DNA of 64,000 nucleotides from DASUPK01 sp963724665 (GCA_963724665.1 CAVRVH010000009.1:1-64000), one strand, 5' to 3'. Counted from the stretch's first letter, positions 46,482 to 55,138 are shown. Program-made: numbers and translations. Notes: generated by a model from the sequence alone, not told the origin.

Positions 46482-46958
46482 CTAGGCGCGGTCGCGGCCG
46501 CCGTAGGCCACGGTGCCCCAGGAGGGCTCTTCGGAGAGCTCGATCAGCTCCGAGTCGCGGTCCGGCTGGACGTACCCGAAGGTCTGCGTCGACTCGTCGA
46601 AGACGATGTCGAGCTCGCCCTCCTTGACGCGCTGGTCGAGCCAGGCGCCGCGGAAGACGAGGCGGCGAAGCCAGTGCACGAGGCTCTTGTTGGACGGGCC
46701 GACGAGCTCGTCCCAGTTCTCGTTGACGTGGCCGCCGAGGGGGGAGCAGGGCTCGCGGATCTCACCGTTGACGGCAAGCTCCAGAAGGTCCTCAAGCTCG
46801 TGCTCGTCAAGGCCCTGGCGGACGAAGTCGAGCTTGACCGCCGCCTGCTCGACGCGCTGGGCGAAGTCCCGCTCGTTGAAGGAGAAGCGGAGCTCTCCGT
46901 ACTCGAGCACGTAGTCGGCGCCCGACTCGTAGTTTCCTCTGCGTGCGGTCTCGTCCAC
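46482..46958 (-). CDS. Hypothetical acidic protein
   Basis: A protein of about 158 aa from a GTG at 46,958 (an ATG at 47,033 is possible). It contains DYVLEYGELRFSFNERDFAQRVEQ, DEHELEDLLELAVNGEIREP, FRGAWLDQRVKEGELDIVFDEST and a C-terminal LSEEPSWGTVAYGG. The mix of strands and acidic helices is soluble and has no motif I know. It is convergent with the serine hydrolase and ends 5 bp from it. Confidence 0.6.
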   Translation of the reverse strand: MDETARRGNYESGADYVLEYGELRFSFNERDFAQRVEQAAVKLDFVRQGLDEHELEDLLELAVNGEIREPCSPLGGHVNENWDELVGPSNKSLVHWLRRLVFRGAWLDQRVKEGELDIVFDESTQTFGYVQPDRDSELIELSEEPSWGTVAYGGRDRA

Positions 46959-47063
46959 GGCGTTGCTGCATCTTTGCGGATGAGGGTGCTCGCCGCCAGC
47001 TTTTGAGCCCCCTTGAACGTCCGGTTGCAGCAAAAGGGAACCCAGACCGGACGTCGACGTGTG

Positions 47064-47651
47064 CTACCGGAAAGCGCACCCCTCGAGGTGGTCGTTGACC
47101 AGCCCGGCGGCCTGCATCGTGGCGTACGCGGTCGTCGGCCCGACGAATACGAAGCCCCGGCGCTTGAGCTCCTTGGCGAGTGCGGTCGACTCGTCGGTGA
47201 TCGCCGGTATGTCAGCGCTGCGCTTCGGGGCCGGCCGGGACTCAGGATCCGGCGCGAAGCTCCAGATGAGCCCGTCGAGGGTTTCGCCGGCTGCGTGGAG
47301 CTCGCCTGCGGCGCGGGCATTCGCGATCGCGGCGTCGATCTTCTTGCGGTTGCGGACGATGCCCTCGTCGGACATCAGCCGGGCAACGTCCCGCTTGCCA
47401 TAGGCCGCGACCTTCTCGATGTCGAAGCCGTCGAACGCCCGGCGGAAGTTCTCGCGCTTGCGCAGGATGGTGAGCCAGGAGAGCCCGGACTGGAAGGCCT
47501 CGAGAGTCAGGCGCTCGTAGAGGTGCGCGTCGCCGTGCAGCGGCCGACCCCACTCGGAGTCGTGGTAGTCGACGTAGTCGGGCGTGCCAAGGGACCACCA
47601 GCAGCGCGGCTTCCCGTCCGGTCCGTTTTCGACCGCGGAATCAGGGCTCAT
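47064..47651 (-). CDS. tag: DNA-3-methyladenine glycosylase I
   Basis: The ATG at 47,651 gives 195 aa. Characteristic pieces are DYVDYHDSEWGRPLHGD, LTLEAFQSGLSWLTILRKRENFRRAF, SDEGIVRNRKKIDAAIANA and RGFVFVGPTTAYATMQAAGLVNDH. The enzyme removes 3-methyladenine from alkylated DNA in base excision repair and binds zinc through Cys/His residues at both ends (CWW near the start, NDHLEGC at the end). It overlaps the globin gene by 11 bp and is the last gene of a three-gene operon. Confidence 0.92.
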   Translation of the reverse strand: MSPDSAVENGPDGKPRCWWSLGTPDYVDYHDSEWGRPLHGDAHLYERLTLEAFQSGLSWLTILRKRENFRRAFDGFDIEKVAAYGKRDVARLMSDEGIVRNRKKIDAAIANARAAGELHAAGETLDGLIWSFAPDPESRPAPKRSADIPAITDESTALAKELKRRGFVFVGPTTAYATMQAAGLVNDHLEGCAFR

Positions 47652-48126
47652 ACGGTGGGGCCTCTCCCCAGCCCCAACGAGGCGTCGGGGCCTCCTGCGG
47701 CACATCGTCGGCGCCTGGTTGCGAGTTGTGGAGGGCGAGGCGCGTGCCCCACTCGACGTAGGCCATGAAGGCCGACCGGAATTCCGGGTCGTCGGGCAGG
47801 CCGGCGTCGTCGGCGGCCATGCTCATCAAGGTCGCAAAGCGCAGCCGCTGCTCCGGGGTGATCCCGAGATCGTGGTGCCTGCCGACCATCCGGTGGTAGC
47901 CGCCGAGCTCCTTCGTGTATGCGGGCGGGCCGCCGAAGACCTCGATCCACCAGAGCGTGACGTTGTGACGGTGCTCCTCGCTGATGCCGCCGGGGAAGAG
48001 CGGCGAGATCAGCTCGTCGCCCTCGACCCGGTCATAGAAGGCGCCGATCAGCCGCTCGAACGCCTCGCGTCCGCCGGCCCACTCGTACAGGGTTGGCGTG
48101 TCCCCCTGATCGGTCACCCGATCCAA
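47641..48126 (-). CDS. Group II truncated haemoglobin
   Basis: A 161-aa protein. The 2-on-2 globin signals are TLYEWAGGREAFERLIGAFYDRV (Tyr B10), HNVTLWWIEVFGG, the proximal His in GRHHDLGIT, and the group II Trp (YVEWGTRLA). Such globins bind oxygen and detoxify nitric oxide or act in redox signalling. It lies between Bax-inhibitor-like and Tag genes on the same strand with 13 bp and overlapping spacing, so all three are probably one transcript. A short Pro-rich end follows the fold. Confidence 0.92.
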   Translation of the reverse strand: MDRVTDQGDTPTLYEWAGGREAFERLIGAFYDRVEGDELISPLFPGGISEEHRHNVTLWWIEVFGGPPAYTKELGGYHRMVGRHHDLGITPEQRLRFATLMSMAADDAGLPDDPEFRSAFMAYVEWGTRLALHNSQPGADDVPQEAPTPRWGWGEAPPYEP

Positions 48127-48139
48127 AGTATCGGGTCGG

Positions 48140-48832
48140 TTACCTCTGCTGGCCGAAGATCCGCAACAGGAATAGGAAGAGGTTGATGAAGTCGAGGTAG
48201 AGGGCGAGCGCGCCCATGATCGAGGCGCGTCCCTCAGCGTCGCCGGTCAGCCCCTGCTGATTGATCTGCTTGAGCTTCTGCATGTCGTACGCGGTCAGGG
48301 CCGCGAAGATCGCAACCCCGGCGTACGTGGTGACCCAGTAGAGCGTCGAGTTGGCCCAGAAGACGTTGACGATCGTCGCCAGGATCAACCCGATCAGGGC
48401 CATGAACGCGATCGAGCCGACCTTGGAGAGGTCGATGTGGGTGACCGCACCCCAGACCGCGAGCGCGCCGAACATCCCGGCGGTGATCAGGAACGCGGTG
48501 AAGATCGACTGGGTCGTGTACAGCTCGAACAGGAAGGCGAAGGTGACCCCCACCGTCGCCGCATAGAGCAGGAAGAGGAAGGTCGCCATCCCGACCGACA
48601 TCCGGGGAAGCAGGAAGACGAGCAGCAGCACGAGGGCCAGCTGCGCGATCACGACCCCGATGACGATTCCCGGGCTCTCGGTGATGTCGGTGAGCAGCTT
48701 GTCCGATGAGCCGATCGCCGCCGCGACTCCGCCCGTGATCGTGAGTCCGACGAACATCCAGAGGAAGACCCGCTGAAGGAAGGTCGAGTCGGGGCGGGCG
48801 ACTGCGACGGGTCGCTGGGCTGCGTACTCCAT
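48140..48832 (-). CDS. Bax inhibitor-1/YccA family membrane protein
   Basis: A 230-aa protein with seven hydrophobic segments, starting VFLWMFVGLTITGGVAAAIG. It ends with LYLDFINLFLFLLRIFGQ, the closing signature of the family with its acidic residue in the last helix. Bacterial members act as pH-sensitive calcium leak channels or membrane-protease modulators. It heads the operon with the globin and Tag genes. Its start codon overlaps the divergent DUF192 start by 2 bp. Confidence 0.92.
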   Translation of the reverse strand: MEYAAQRPVAVARPDSTFLQRVFLWMFVGLTITGGVAAAIGSSDKLLTDITESPGIVIGVVIAQLALVLLLVFLLPRMSVGMATFLFLLYAATVGVTFAFLFELYTTQSIFTAFLITAGMFGALAVWGAVTHIDLSKVGSIAFMALIGLILATIVNVFWANSTLYWVTTYAGVAIFAALTAYDMQKLKQINQQGLTGDAEGRASIMGALALYLDFINLFLFLLRIFGQQR

Positions 48833-49157
48833 GCGCGCCGAACCTTATGTGAGCGTGGGGACGCCGATCCGCTTCAGAGGGCTCCAGCACGCTGGGATTC
48901 TGGGCTTCGCAGTGCCGGTTGCGCGGACCCTGCCCGGCCGCCTGCTCGGGCTCGCCCTTCTGCCCCGCGATCGCGCCGGGCCCGGGTTGCTGATCCCGCG
49001 CTGTCGCAGCATCCACACCTTCGGCATGAGGTTCCCGATCGACGTGCTGTTTCTCGACGAGAGGGGTCGCGTGATCGAGCTGCGCCGCGCCGTGGCGCCG
49101 TGCCGGGTCATACGCTGCCCAGGCGCGATGGCCGTGCTCGAGCTGCCCTCTCCCTAG
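48831..49157 (+). CDS. DUF192 family protein
   Basis: A 108-aa protein with the family core RSIHTFGMRFPIDVLFLDERGRV and the Pro-rich CRVIRCPGAMAVLEL close. DUF192 is a small beta fold of unknown role, often exported; no signal peptide is visible here. The ATG at 48,831 shares bases with the divergent Bax-inhibitor start, so either a leaderless transcript is made or a later start (for example the valine before ARTLPGRLLGL) is used. The stop abuts the MFS start. Confidence 0.85.
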   Translation: MRAEPYVSVGTPIRFRGLQHAGILGFAVPVARTLPGRLLGLALLPRDRAGPGLLIPRCRSIHTFGMRFPIDVLFLDERGRVIELRRAVAPCRVIRCPGAMAVLELPSP

Positions 49158-50690
49158 GTGACCACGACCGCCGAAACGAGGCGGCAATGGTGGGTGCTCG
49201 TCGGCACCTGCCTGGGGCTCTTCATCCTGATGCTCGACTCGACCGTCGTCGCTCTGGCGCTGCCGACGATCGAGAAGGACCTCCACGCCTCGGCCGACAA
49301 CGTCCAGTGGGTCCTGAACGGCTACCTGCTGGTGATCAGCGTCCTGGTCGTCACCGCCGGGAGGCTGGGCGACATCTACGGCCGGCGACGGATCTTCGTG
49401 ATCGGCATGGCGGTCTTCGGCGCCGGCTCAGTTCTTGCCGCTGTCGCCTCGGACGACGCCGTCCTGGTCGCCGCGCGGGTGGTTCAGGGGGCAGGAGGAG
49501 CGGCGATGCTCTCGCTCTCCCTGGCGATCGTGAGCCACGCTTTCCCGGTCGAGCAGCAGGGCCAGGCGCTCGGCATCTGGGCCGCGGTCTCCGCGCTGGC
49601 GCTCGCGATCGGGCCGTTGGTCGGTGGCGCGCTGATCGAGGTCGACTGGCGGCTGATCTTCTGGATCAACCTGCCGATCTGCGCGCTCGGCATCGCGATC
49701 ACCAGCTGGGCGGCGCACGAGTCTCGCGACGAGACCTCGCCGCCGAAGCTCGACTACCCGGGCCTCGCGACGCTCACCCCGGGTCTGCTGGCGGTCGTCT
49801 TCGCGCTCGTCCGGGCTGACAACTGGGGCTGGGGATCGGCGAAGACGCTCGGCCTGATCGCCGTCGGCGTCCTGCTGCTCGCGGCCTTCTGGACGATCGA
49901 GCACCGGGTCAGCTCGCCGATCGTCGACTTCAGCCTCTTCCGGAACGGCCCCTACCTGGGTGCATCGGCCGCGGCTTTCGCCCTCGTGGGCGCCTACTGG
50001 GTGGTGATCTTCTTCCAGCCCCAGTACCTGCAGGAGGTCCTCGACCATGGGCCGGTGGCGGCCGGCGTCCTCGTCCTGCCGATCACAGCGCCGATGGTGT
50101 TCATCTCGCCGTTCTGCGGACCGCTGATCAAGCGCTTCGGCCCGCGTGGGCTGATGACCGTAGGCATGGTCTGCGGGGCCGTCGGGCTTGCCTTCCTCAC
50201 CCAGATCGACGCCGACAGCTCCTATGGCGCGCTGCTGCCCGGCTATCTGCTCTTCGGCATCTCCCTCGGGTTGGTCTACGCCCCGATGTCGACAGCCGCG
50301 ATGCTGGCGATGCCGCGCGCGAAGGCCGGGATCGCCGCTGGTGTCCTGGCGATGGTGCGGGTGACGGCCGGTGCGGTCGCCCTGGCGGTCGTGGCGGCGG
50401 TCTTCCAGAGCATCCAGTCCGATCGGCTGGAGCAACATCCGGGCGACACGGCCGGCGCGTTTGCGACCGCCCTTGCTGACTCGACCTGGGTCCTGGTCGG
50501 CCTGGTCTCCGTGGGCGCCATCCTCACCTGGGCACTGGTACGGCGGACCGGGGGAGACGAGCCGGCCCCGGAGGAGCACCCGGACGCACCACCTCGAGCG
50601 GCGCCGGCTGCATCTCTAGGCCGGGCTAGCAGGACTGCACCGGGGCGGCCGATTGGACGGCCTCGAAGGCACTGCCCGGGATCTGCGTGA
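49158..50690 (+). CDS. MFS drug exporter, DHA2 (14-helix) family
   Basis: A 510-aa protein. It opens WWVLVGTCLGLFILMLDSTVVALALPTIEKDL, the DHA2 first helix with motif D1, then VTAGRLGDIYGRRRIF (motif A) and ISLGLVYAPMSTAAM. About 14 membrane helices are seen. Relatives use the proton gradient to export hydrophobic drugs or dyes. The GTG start abuts the DUF192 stop, so the two are likely cotranscribed. Its last 65 bp overlap the convergent gene, and the Arg/Pro-rich final residues may be non-essential. Confidence 0.9.
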   Translation: MTTTAETRRQWWVLVGTCLGLFILMLDSTVVALALPTIEKDLHASADNVQWVLNGYLLVISVLVVTAGRLGDIYGRRRIFVIGMAVFGAGSVLAAVASDDAVLVAARVVQGAGGAAMLSLSLAIVSHAFPVEQQGQALGIWAAVSALALAIGPLVGGALIEVDWRLIFWINLPICALGIAITSWAAHESRDETSPPKLDYPGLATLTPGLLAVVFALVRADNWGWGSAKTLGLIAVGVLLLAAFWTIEHRVSSPIVDFSLFRNGPYLGASAAAFALVGAYWVVIFFQPQYLQEVLDHGPVAAGVLVLPITAPMVFISPFCGPLIKRFGPRGLMTVGMVCGAVGLAFLTQIDADSSYGALLPGYLLFGISLGLVYAPMSTAAMLAMPRAKAGIAAGVLAMVRVTAGAVALAVVAAVFQSIQSDRLEQHPGDTAGAFATALADSTWVLVGLVSVGAILTWALVRRTGGDEPAPEEHPDAPPRAAPAASLGRASRTAPGRPIGRPRRHCPGSA

Positions 50691-51654
50691 GCTGGTTCAG
50701 GTCCTCGTTGTTCCAGCGGCGATCGGAGGTGCCCGAGAAGAACCAGTTCTCGCCGTTGTCGGCCACGATCAGGCCGTAGTGCTTGAGCGCCTCCGCGATC
50801 ACCCGGGCCTGGCCGCCGATTCCGGAGAGGTCGTAGCTCGCACGCAGGCGAAGCCGTAGTCCCATGGGGGGTGCATTGGAGTCTCGTATCGCGCTGGCGC
50901 AGTCGAGCGCCGGGAGGATGCGGGCCCGCTGAGTCCCCGTCAGGCTGACTCGGAAGGCGTGGTGGATCGCGCCCCGGCGGACCTCGTCATAGCGGACCAG
51001 GCCGGCGAACATGGGGAGGCCGGAGGCGTCAGCCGCGCCCTGGCCACCCGGGCGCGGCGCTCTCTTCCTCAGGTTCCAGATCGCGCCGCCGCTCGAGTCC
51101 CAGTGGGGAGGGTGACCGGGGCGGAAGTAGCTGGCGAAGAGCTCGAAGAGCCGGCAGCGGTGGCGGTCCACGGCGATCACATGGCGATCGCCGTCGTCAA
51201 ACTGCCCGGCCTCCACCAAGGCTCGCGCAGGAATCGGGGCGCGCGGGCCCCGGGAGATGGTGTGCCCGACCCACTGGATCCGGTAGCGGTGCTGGTGCCT
51301 GCCGACAACCACGTAGGGGAAGCCCTGGCGTCGCTCCGAGCCGAAGTAGGGGATCAGCTGGTCGCCCCCGTGGGTGGCGATGTAGGCCATGTATCCGGCG
51401 GAGTTCGGATCGACCGGCGCGTTGGAGATGTCCTGGCGCCAGGCGGACTCGTTGGGAAGAGACGGCGCCCCGGCCGAGACCTTCGACTTGGGGAAGACCG
51501 GGCACTTGCCCAGCGCGGGGTAGGGACCGCGGTGGAGCTTCCTCGCGTTCTTTGCGGCGCCGGCGACCCCGCCGATGATGAGCACCCCAATGGAGGCCGC
51601 GATCACGGCCAAGACCATCGCGCCCCGGGAGATCCACCTTGATTCCCCTGCCAT
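50626..51654 (-). CDS. Membrane-anchored conserved hypothetical protein
   Basis: The ATG at 51,654 gives 342 aa with one N-terminal helix (AMVLAVIAASIGVLIIGGVAGA). Conserved-looking parts are GDRHVIAVDRHRCRLFELFA, GGAIWNLRKRAPRP, DASGLPMFAGLVRYDEV, GAIHHAFRV and HYGLIVADNGENWFFSGTSDRRW. I know this combination from a widespread family of uncharacterised secreted proteins in actinobacteria and some other phyla, but no function. The extracytoplasmic part probably forms a beta-rich fold. It is divergent from the response regulator. Confidence 0.7.
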   Translation of the reverse strand: MAGESRWISRGAMVLAVIAASIGVLIIGGVAGAAKNARKLHRGPYPALGKCPVFPKSKVSAGAPSLPNESAWRQDISNAPVDPNSAGYMAYIATHGGDQLIPYFGSERRQGFPYVVVGRHQHRYRIQWVGHTISRGPRAPIPARALVEAGQFDDGDRHVIAVDRHRCRLFELFASYFRPGHPPHWDSSGGAIWNLRKRAPRPGGQGAADASGLPMFAGLVRYDEVRRGAIHHAFRVSLTGTQRARILPALDCASAIRDSNAPPMGLRLRLRASYDLSGIGGQARVIAEALKHYGLIVADNGENWFFSGTSDRRWNNEDLNQLTQIPGSAFEAVQSAAPVQSC

Positions 51655-51717
51655 CCCGGCCGATCGTACCCCCTGGTCCGGGGGGAGAGATCCTGCGCCC
51701 CAGCGCTCACTGAGGTC

Positions 51718-52080
51718 GTGCTTCCAGAGGTCGAAGAGATCGCCACGGTGGTCGTCTGCGAGGACGACGATGCGACGCGCGAGCTCCTCTGCGACCACCT
51801 GACCGCCGACCGTTACCGAGCCCTGCCGGCGCCGAGCGCATCGGACGCGTTGCGGCTCTGCGGCTACAACCAACCTGACCTGATGCTGCTGGACCTGGGG
51901 CTGCCCGACGCGCCGGGAATAGATGTGCTGCGAGAGATCAGAGCGGCGGGGGAGCGCTTCGACCCCGAGCTGCCGGTCCTGGTGCTCTCCGGGCGGTCCA
52001 GCGAGGCCGATCGCCTGCGCGGCTTCGAGGCCGGCGCTGACGACAACCTCGCCAAGGCAATCCGCTGCCCCATTGCATGA
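51718..52080 (+). CDS. Stand-alone or truncated response-regulator receiver domain
   Basis: A 120-aa protein starting at GTG. VVVCEDDDATRELL gives the acidic pair, LMLLDLGLPD the phospho-acceptor Asp, LVLSGRSS the Thr/Ser switch position and GADDNLAKAI the conserved Lys. The chain ends just after that Lys (IRCPIA), where most relatives have a Pro followed by a DNA-binding domain. It could be a single-domain regulator or the remnant of a longer one. No histidine kinase is nearby. A GCATGG-class hairpin lies 70 bp after the stop. Confidence 0.8.
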   Translation: MLPEVEEIATVVVCEDDDATRELLCDHLTADRYRALPAPSASDALRLCGYNQPDLMLLDLGLPDAPGIDVLREIRAAGERFDPELPVLVLSGRSSEADRLRGFEAGADDNLAKAIRCPIA

Positions 52081-52150
52081 AGAGGAGCAGCGTACGCCCG
52101 CACTGCTCCATTTCGCCGATCGGAGGAGCGGCTGCGCGGGTCACCTGAGT

Positions 52151-52172
52151 GCCGCTTTGCATGGAAGCAGCG
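52151..52172 (+). repeat. Dispersed hairpin repeat, GCATGG loop class (copy 9)
   Basis: GCCGCTTT-GCATGG-AAGCAGCG then GTTTGA, as in copy 1. A related GCTTCTCACGCAAGC hairpin, like the TCACGCG class, follows at about 52,190. Confidence 0.8.
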
Positions 52173-52256
52173 GTTTGACGCTTCACTCCTGCTTCTCACG
52201 CAAGCCAGCAACAAGCAGGATGGGGCGCCGCGGCCGACCCCCGCTAGGCTCGGTCA

Positions 52257-53693
52257 ATGGGTACGCAGGACGAAGATTCACTCCGAGAGGCGGGAAGGCT
52301 GCCCAAAGGCCGACTCGCCCGGACGGCGCGTGTCGGCGGGCTCGTGACGGGGCAGGGCCTGCGCTGGGCCGGGATGCGAACCGCCAACCGGGTCCGGACG
52401 CCTGAGCGCGCGGCGTCGGCCCAGAAAGAGCGCACCGCGGCGCTGGTCGGGCAGCTCGTCGACCGGCTCGGGCAGATGCGTGGCGCGGCGATGAAGGTCG
52501 GTCAGATGATCTCGATGGTCGATTTCGACGGCCTTCCCGAGGACGAGCGGGACGAGCTGCAACGGAGGCTCGCGGCGCTCCGCGACGACGTCGCGCCTGT
52601 GCGGTTCGCTGACCTCGAGAAGCTGATGCGCCAGGAGTTCGGCGGTCCGCTCGAGCGCGTGTTCCGCGACTTCGAAGAGCACGCGTTCGCAGCGGCATCG
52701 ATCGGTCAGGTCCATCGCGCCACGACGATCGACGGCGACGACGTGGCCGTGAAGATCCAGTACCCCGGGGTGGCAGAGGCGGTCGAAACGGATCTGCGCA
52801 ACGCGATGATGCTGCTGCCTCTCGTGAAAAGGCTCGCCCCGGGCCTGGACGCGAAGGCGCTCGCCGCGGAGATGCGCGAGCGGATCGGCGAGGAGCTCGA
52901 CTACGAGCTCGAGGCCCAGAACCAGCGCCGCGTCGGGCGGCTGCTGCGAGGACATCCGTTCATCCGTGTGCCGCGAGTCGACACGAGCCTTTCGACCCGG
53001 CGCGTGCTCGTGTCCGAGTACGTCGAGGGGGAGCGCTTCGAGGTGGTCCGCCGAGCCGATGAGGTGCAGCGCGATCGCTACGCCGAGATCGTCGTTCGGC
53101 TCTACTTCGGGTTGCTTTATCGCGACCGCATCGCGCTCGGGGACCCGCACCCCGGCAACTACCTGCTGTGTCCCGACGGTCGGGTGTGCTTCCTCGACTT
53201 CGGCCTTGTGCGCCGCGTCGACGCCGCGCGCCTGGCCGCCGAGCGGGCGATCGCTCTCGCCGTGCGAGATGGGGACGCGGAGGCCCTCAAGGCGGCGCTG
53301 CGCGCGGGCGGCTATCTGCCGGCGAGCCGCGCGGATGCAGTGGACGCCGATTTCGCGCTGAGGCTAATGAGAATGGCGATCAAGTGGTACGCGGTCCCGG
53401 GCGAGCGGCGCTTCTCCCCCGGCGACCGCCGCGACCGCGATCGTGAACGGCCGGACCCGGAGGAGCGGGCCGCGATGAGGGTCCAGGTGAACCAATTCAC
53501 GCTGCCGCCGGAGGCGATCCTGATCCGGCGGATGCACGGCATTGTCGCCGTGGTCCTGGGGCAGCTGCGCGCTGGCGCAGACTGGGGCGCGATCGCCGCG
53601 GAGTACCTGCACGGCGAGGCGCCCGCGACGCCGCTGGGGGAGGCCGAAGCCGAGTTCCTCGCCGGGCGCGGTCGGACAGCAGCGGCCGCCTAG
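52257..53693 (+). CDS. ABC1/AarF-UbiB family atypical kinase
   Basis: A 478-aa protein. The family features are present in order: the KxGQ motif (AAMKVGQMISM), the Ala-rich loop (FAAASIGQVHRA), VAVKIQYPGV with the ATP-binding Lys, EELDYELEAQN, GDPHPGNYLL (catalytic loop) and VCFLDFGLV (metal-binding DFG-like site). UbiB-type proteins support quinone or lipid metabolism. The organism probably makes menaquinone, so the target is unknown. No quinone synthesis gene adjoins it. Confidence 0.92.
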   Translation: MGTQDEDSLREAGRLPKGRLARTARVGGLVTGQGLRWAGMRTANRVRTPERAASAQKERTAALVGQLVDRLGQMRGAAMKVGQMISMVDFDGLPEDERDELQRRLAALRDDVAPVRFADLEKLMRQEFGGPLERVFRDFEEHAFAAASIGQVHRATTIDGDDVAVKIQYPGVAEAVETDLRNAMMLLPLVKRLAPGLDAKALAAEMRERIGEELDYELEAQNQRRVGRLLRGHPFIRVPRVDTSLSTRRVLVSEYVEGERFEVVRRADEVQRDRYAEIVVRLYFGLLYRDRIALGDPHPGNYLLCPDGRVCFLDFGLVRRVDAARLAAERAIALAVRDGDAEALKAALRAGGYLPASRADAVDADFALRLMRMAIKWYAVPGERRFSPGDRRDRDRERPDPEERAAMRVQVNQFTLPPEAILIRRMHGIVAVVLGQLRAGADWGAIAAEYLHGEAPATPLGEAEAEFLAGRGRTAAAA

Positions 53694-53878
53694 GGAGCCT
53701 TAGAGAGGGCGGGGTCGGACGCCTGCTCCCGTGGCGGAGCGAGAGCCCGGATCTCGATCGCGGCGGTGCCGCGTCGCCGCGCCCCGTTTCAGAGTCTGAT
53801 CAGCCACCTAACGGCCAAACTGGGCCAGACCGAGGGCCTGGCCGGGCGTCACCGCCGGCTCGTCCCGACTCGGATCAC

Positions 53879-53902
53879 TACTGCTTTGCATGGAAAGCAG
53901 CA
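53879..53902 (+). repeat. Dispersed hairpin repeat, GCATGG loop class (copy 10)
   Basis: CTGCTTT-GCATGG-AAAGCAG. It ends about 23 bp before the SDR start codon, the closest copy to a gene start. Confidence 0.85.
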
Positions 53903-53924
53903 GTCTGGGAGATACGTTGTTGTC

Positions 53925-54752
53925 ATGGGCGAGGTCACCGTCCTCATCGGATCAGGTGCGATCGGTCGAGCGATCGCCCGGCGGATTAGTCCTGGCAAGC
54001 ACGTGCTCTTGAGCGATCTGAATCAGAGGTACGCGGATGCAGCGGGTGAGGAACTAAGCAACGCCGGCTTTGAGGTGAGCACGGCGAGCGTCGATGGGTC
54101 CTCGCGGGAGACCGTTCACGCGCTCGTCGAAGCTGCAACCGACCTCGGCGACGTCACCAGGGTCGTCCATGCTGCGGGGGTCTCGCCCAGCCAGGCATCG
54201 CCAGCGACCATCCTCGCGGTGGACCTCTACGGAACGGCGCTGGTCCTTGAAGAATTCGGAAACATCATCGCGCCGGGAGGCGCGGGGGTCGTGATCGCTT
54301 CCCAGTCCGGGCACCGACTGGGTGCCCTAACTGCGGAAGAGGATGCCGCCCTTGCGACAACACCGACGGAGGATCTGCTGACCCTCCCTTTGCTCCAGCC
54401 TGACCAGGTGACGGACTCTCTGCACGCCTACCAGCTGGCCAAGCGAGGCAACTCCCTGCGAGTGATGGCGGAGGCTGTTCGCTGGGGGAAGCGAGATGCG
54501 CGGATCAACACGATCAGCCCCGGCATCATCGTCACCCCCCTCGCGAAGGACGAACTCACCGGCCCCCGCGGTGAGGGGTACCGGCGAATGATCGAGTTGT
54601 CCCCCGCGGGCCGCGCTGGCACCCCTGACGAGGTCGCGACGGTCGCCGCGCTCCTCATGGGCCCAGACGGTGGACTCATAACCGGCAGCGACTTCCTGAT
54701 GGACGGCGGTGTCACCGCTTCGTACTTCTTCGGCGACCTAGCCGGAAGCTGA
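53925..54752 (+). CDS. Short-chain dehydrogenase/reductase
   Basis: The ATG at 53,925 gives 275 aa. VLIGSGAIGRAIARRIS is the glycine-rich NAD(P) motif and YQLAKRGN holds the catalytic Y-x-x-x-K; NTISPGIIVTPLAK is the usual segment after it. VVIASQSGH supplies the Ser. The end DGGLITGSDFLMDGG is the classic SDR close. The substrate is unknown. The gene stands alone between hairpin repeats. Confidence 0.9.
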   Translation: MGEVTVLIGSGAIGRAIARRISPGKHVLLSDLNQRYADAAGEELSNAGFEVSTASVDGSSRETVHALVEAATDLGDVTRVVHAAGVSPSQASPATILAVDLYGTALVLEEFGNIIAPGGAGVVIASQSGHRLGALTAEEDAALATTPTEDLLTLPLLQPDQVTDSLHAYQLAKRGNSLRVMAEAVRWGKRDARINTISPGIIVTPLAKDELTGPRGEGYRRMIELSPAGRAGTPDEVATVAALLMGPDGGLITGSDFLMDGGVTASYFFGDLAGS

Positions 54753-54766
54753 TCGGCTCCGGGATA

Positions 54767-54789
54767 GCCGCTTTGAACGAAAAGCAGGC
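54767..54789 (+). repeat. Dispersed hairpin repeat, GAACGA variant of the GGACGA class (copy 11)
   Basis: GCCGCTTT-GAACGA-AAAGCAGGC, 14 bp after the SDR stop. Confidence 0.75.
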
Positions 54790-54895
54790 GCCTGGTAGGG
54801 GAGGGTTCGCAATCGCGTTCCGCTGCGAGGGCACACCGCCCCGGAATGACGCGCGCACAAATGTCACTGCCCTATCCGAGCAGGTCCGAGAGCAG

Positions 54896-55137
54896 CTCAG
54901 CGAGCTCGTTTGGCGTTAGCTGCGCGAGTTTCGTATTGGCGAGTTCTTTCCTGAGCGTCTTCAGCGGCGCCGCCGTCGACGTGGATCACCTCGCCGCTGA
55001 TTGCCTCGGACCAGTCCGAGAGCCGGAAGCAGACGGAACGCGCGACAGGTGTCGGGTCGTCCGTGTCCCCAGCCGAGCGGAGCGGCTTCCGGCCAGCCGG
55101 CGGCGAGCTCGCCGAACCCGTCGATCCCGCCCGCGCG
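54896..55137 (-). pseudogene. C-terminal remnant of an enoyl-ACP reductase (FabI)-like gene
   Basis: Directly after the acyl-CoA synthetase stop the minus strand reads GIDGFGELAAGWPEAAPLGW, then, after one frame change, DTDDPTPVARSVCFRLSDW and EAISGEVIHVDGG. The order GxxGFxxLAxGW, PLGW-DTxDPTPVA, SDW and ISGExxHVDGG matches the last 65 residues of actinobacterial FabI. No N-terminal part exists, since the sequence before it is the synthetase. It is a fossil, left by a deletion or by insertion of the synthetase gene. Confidence 0.75.
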
Positions 55138-55138
55138 G

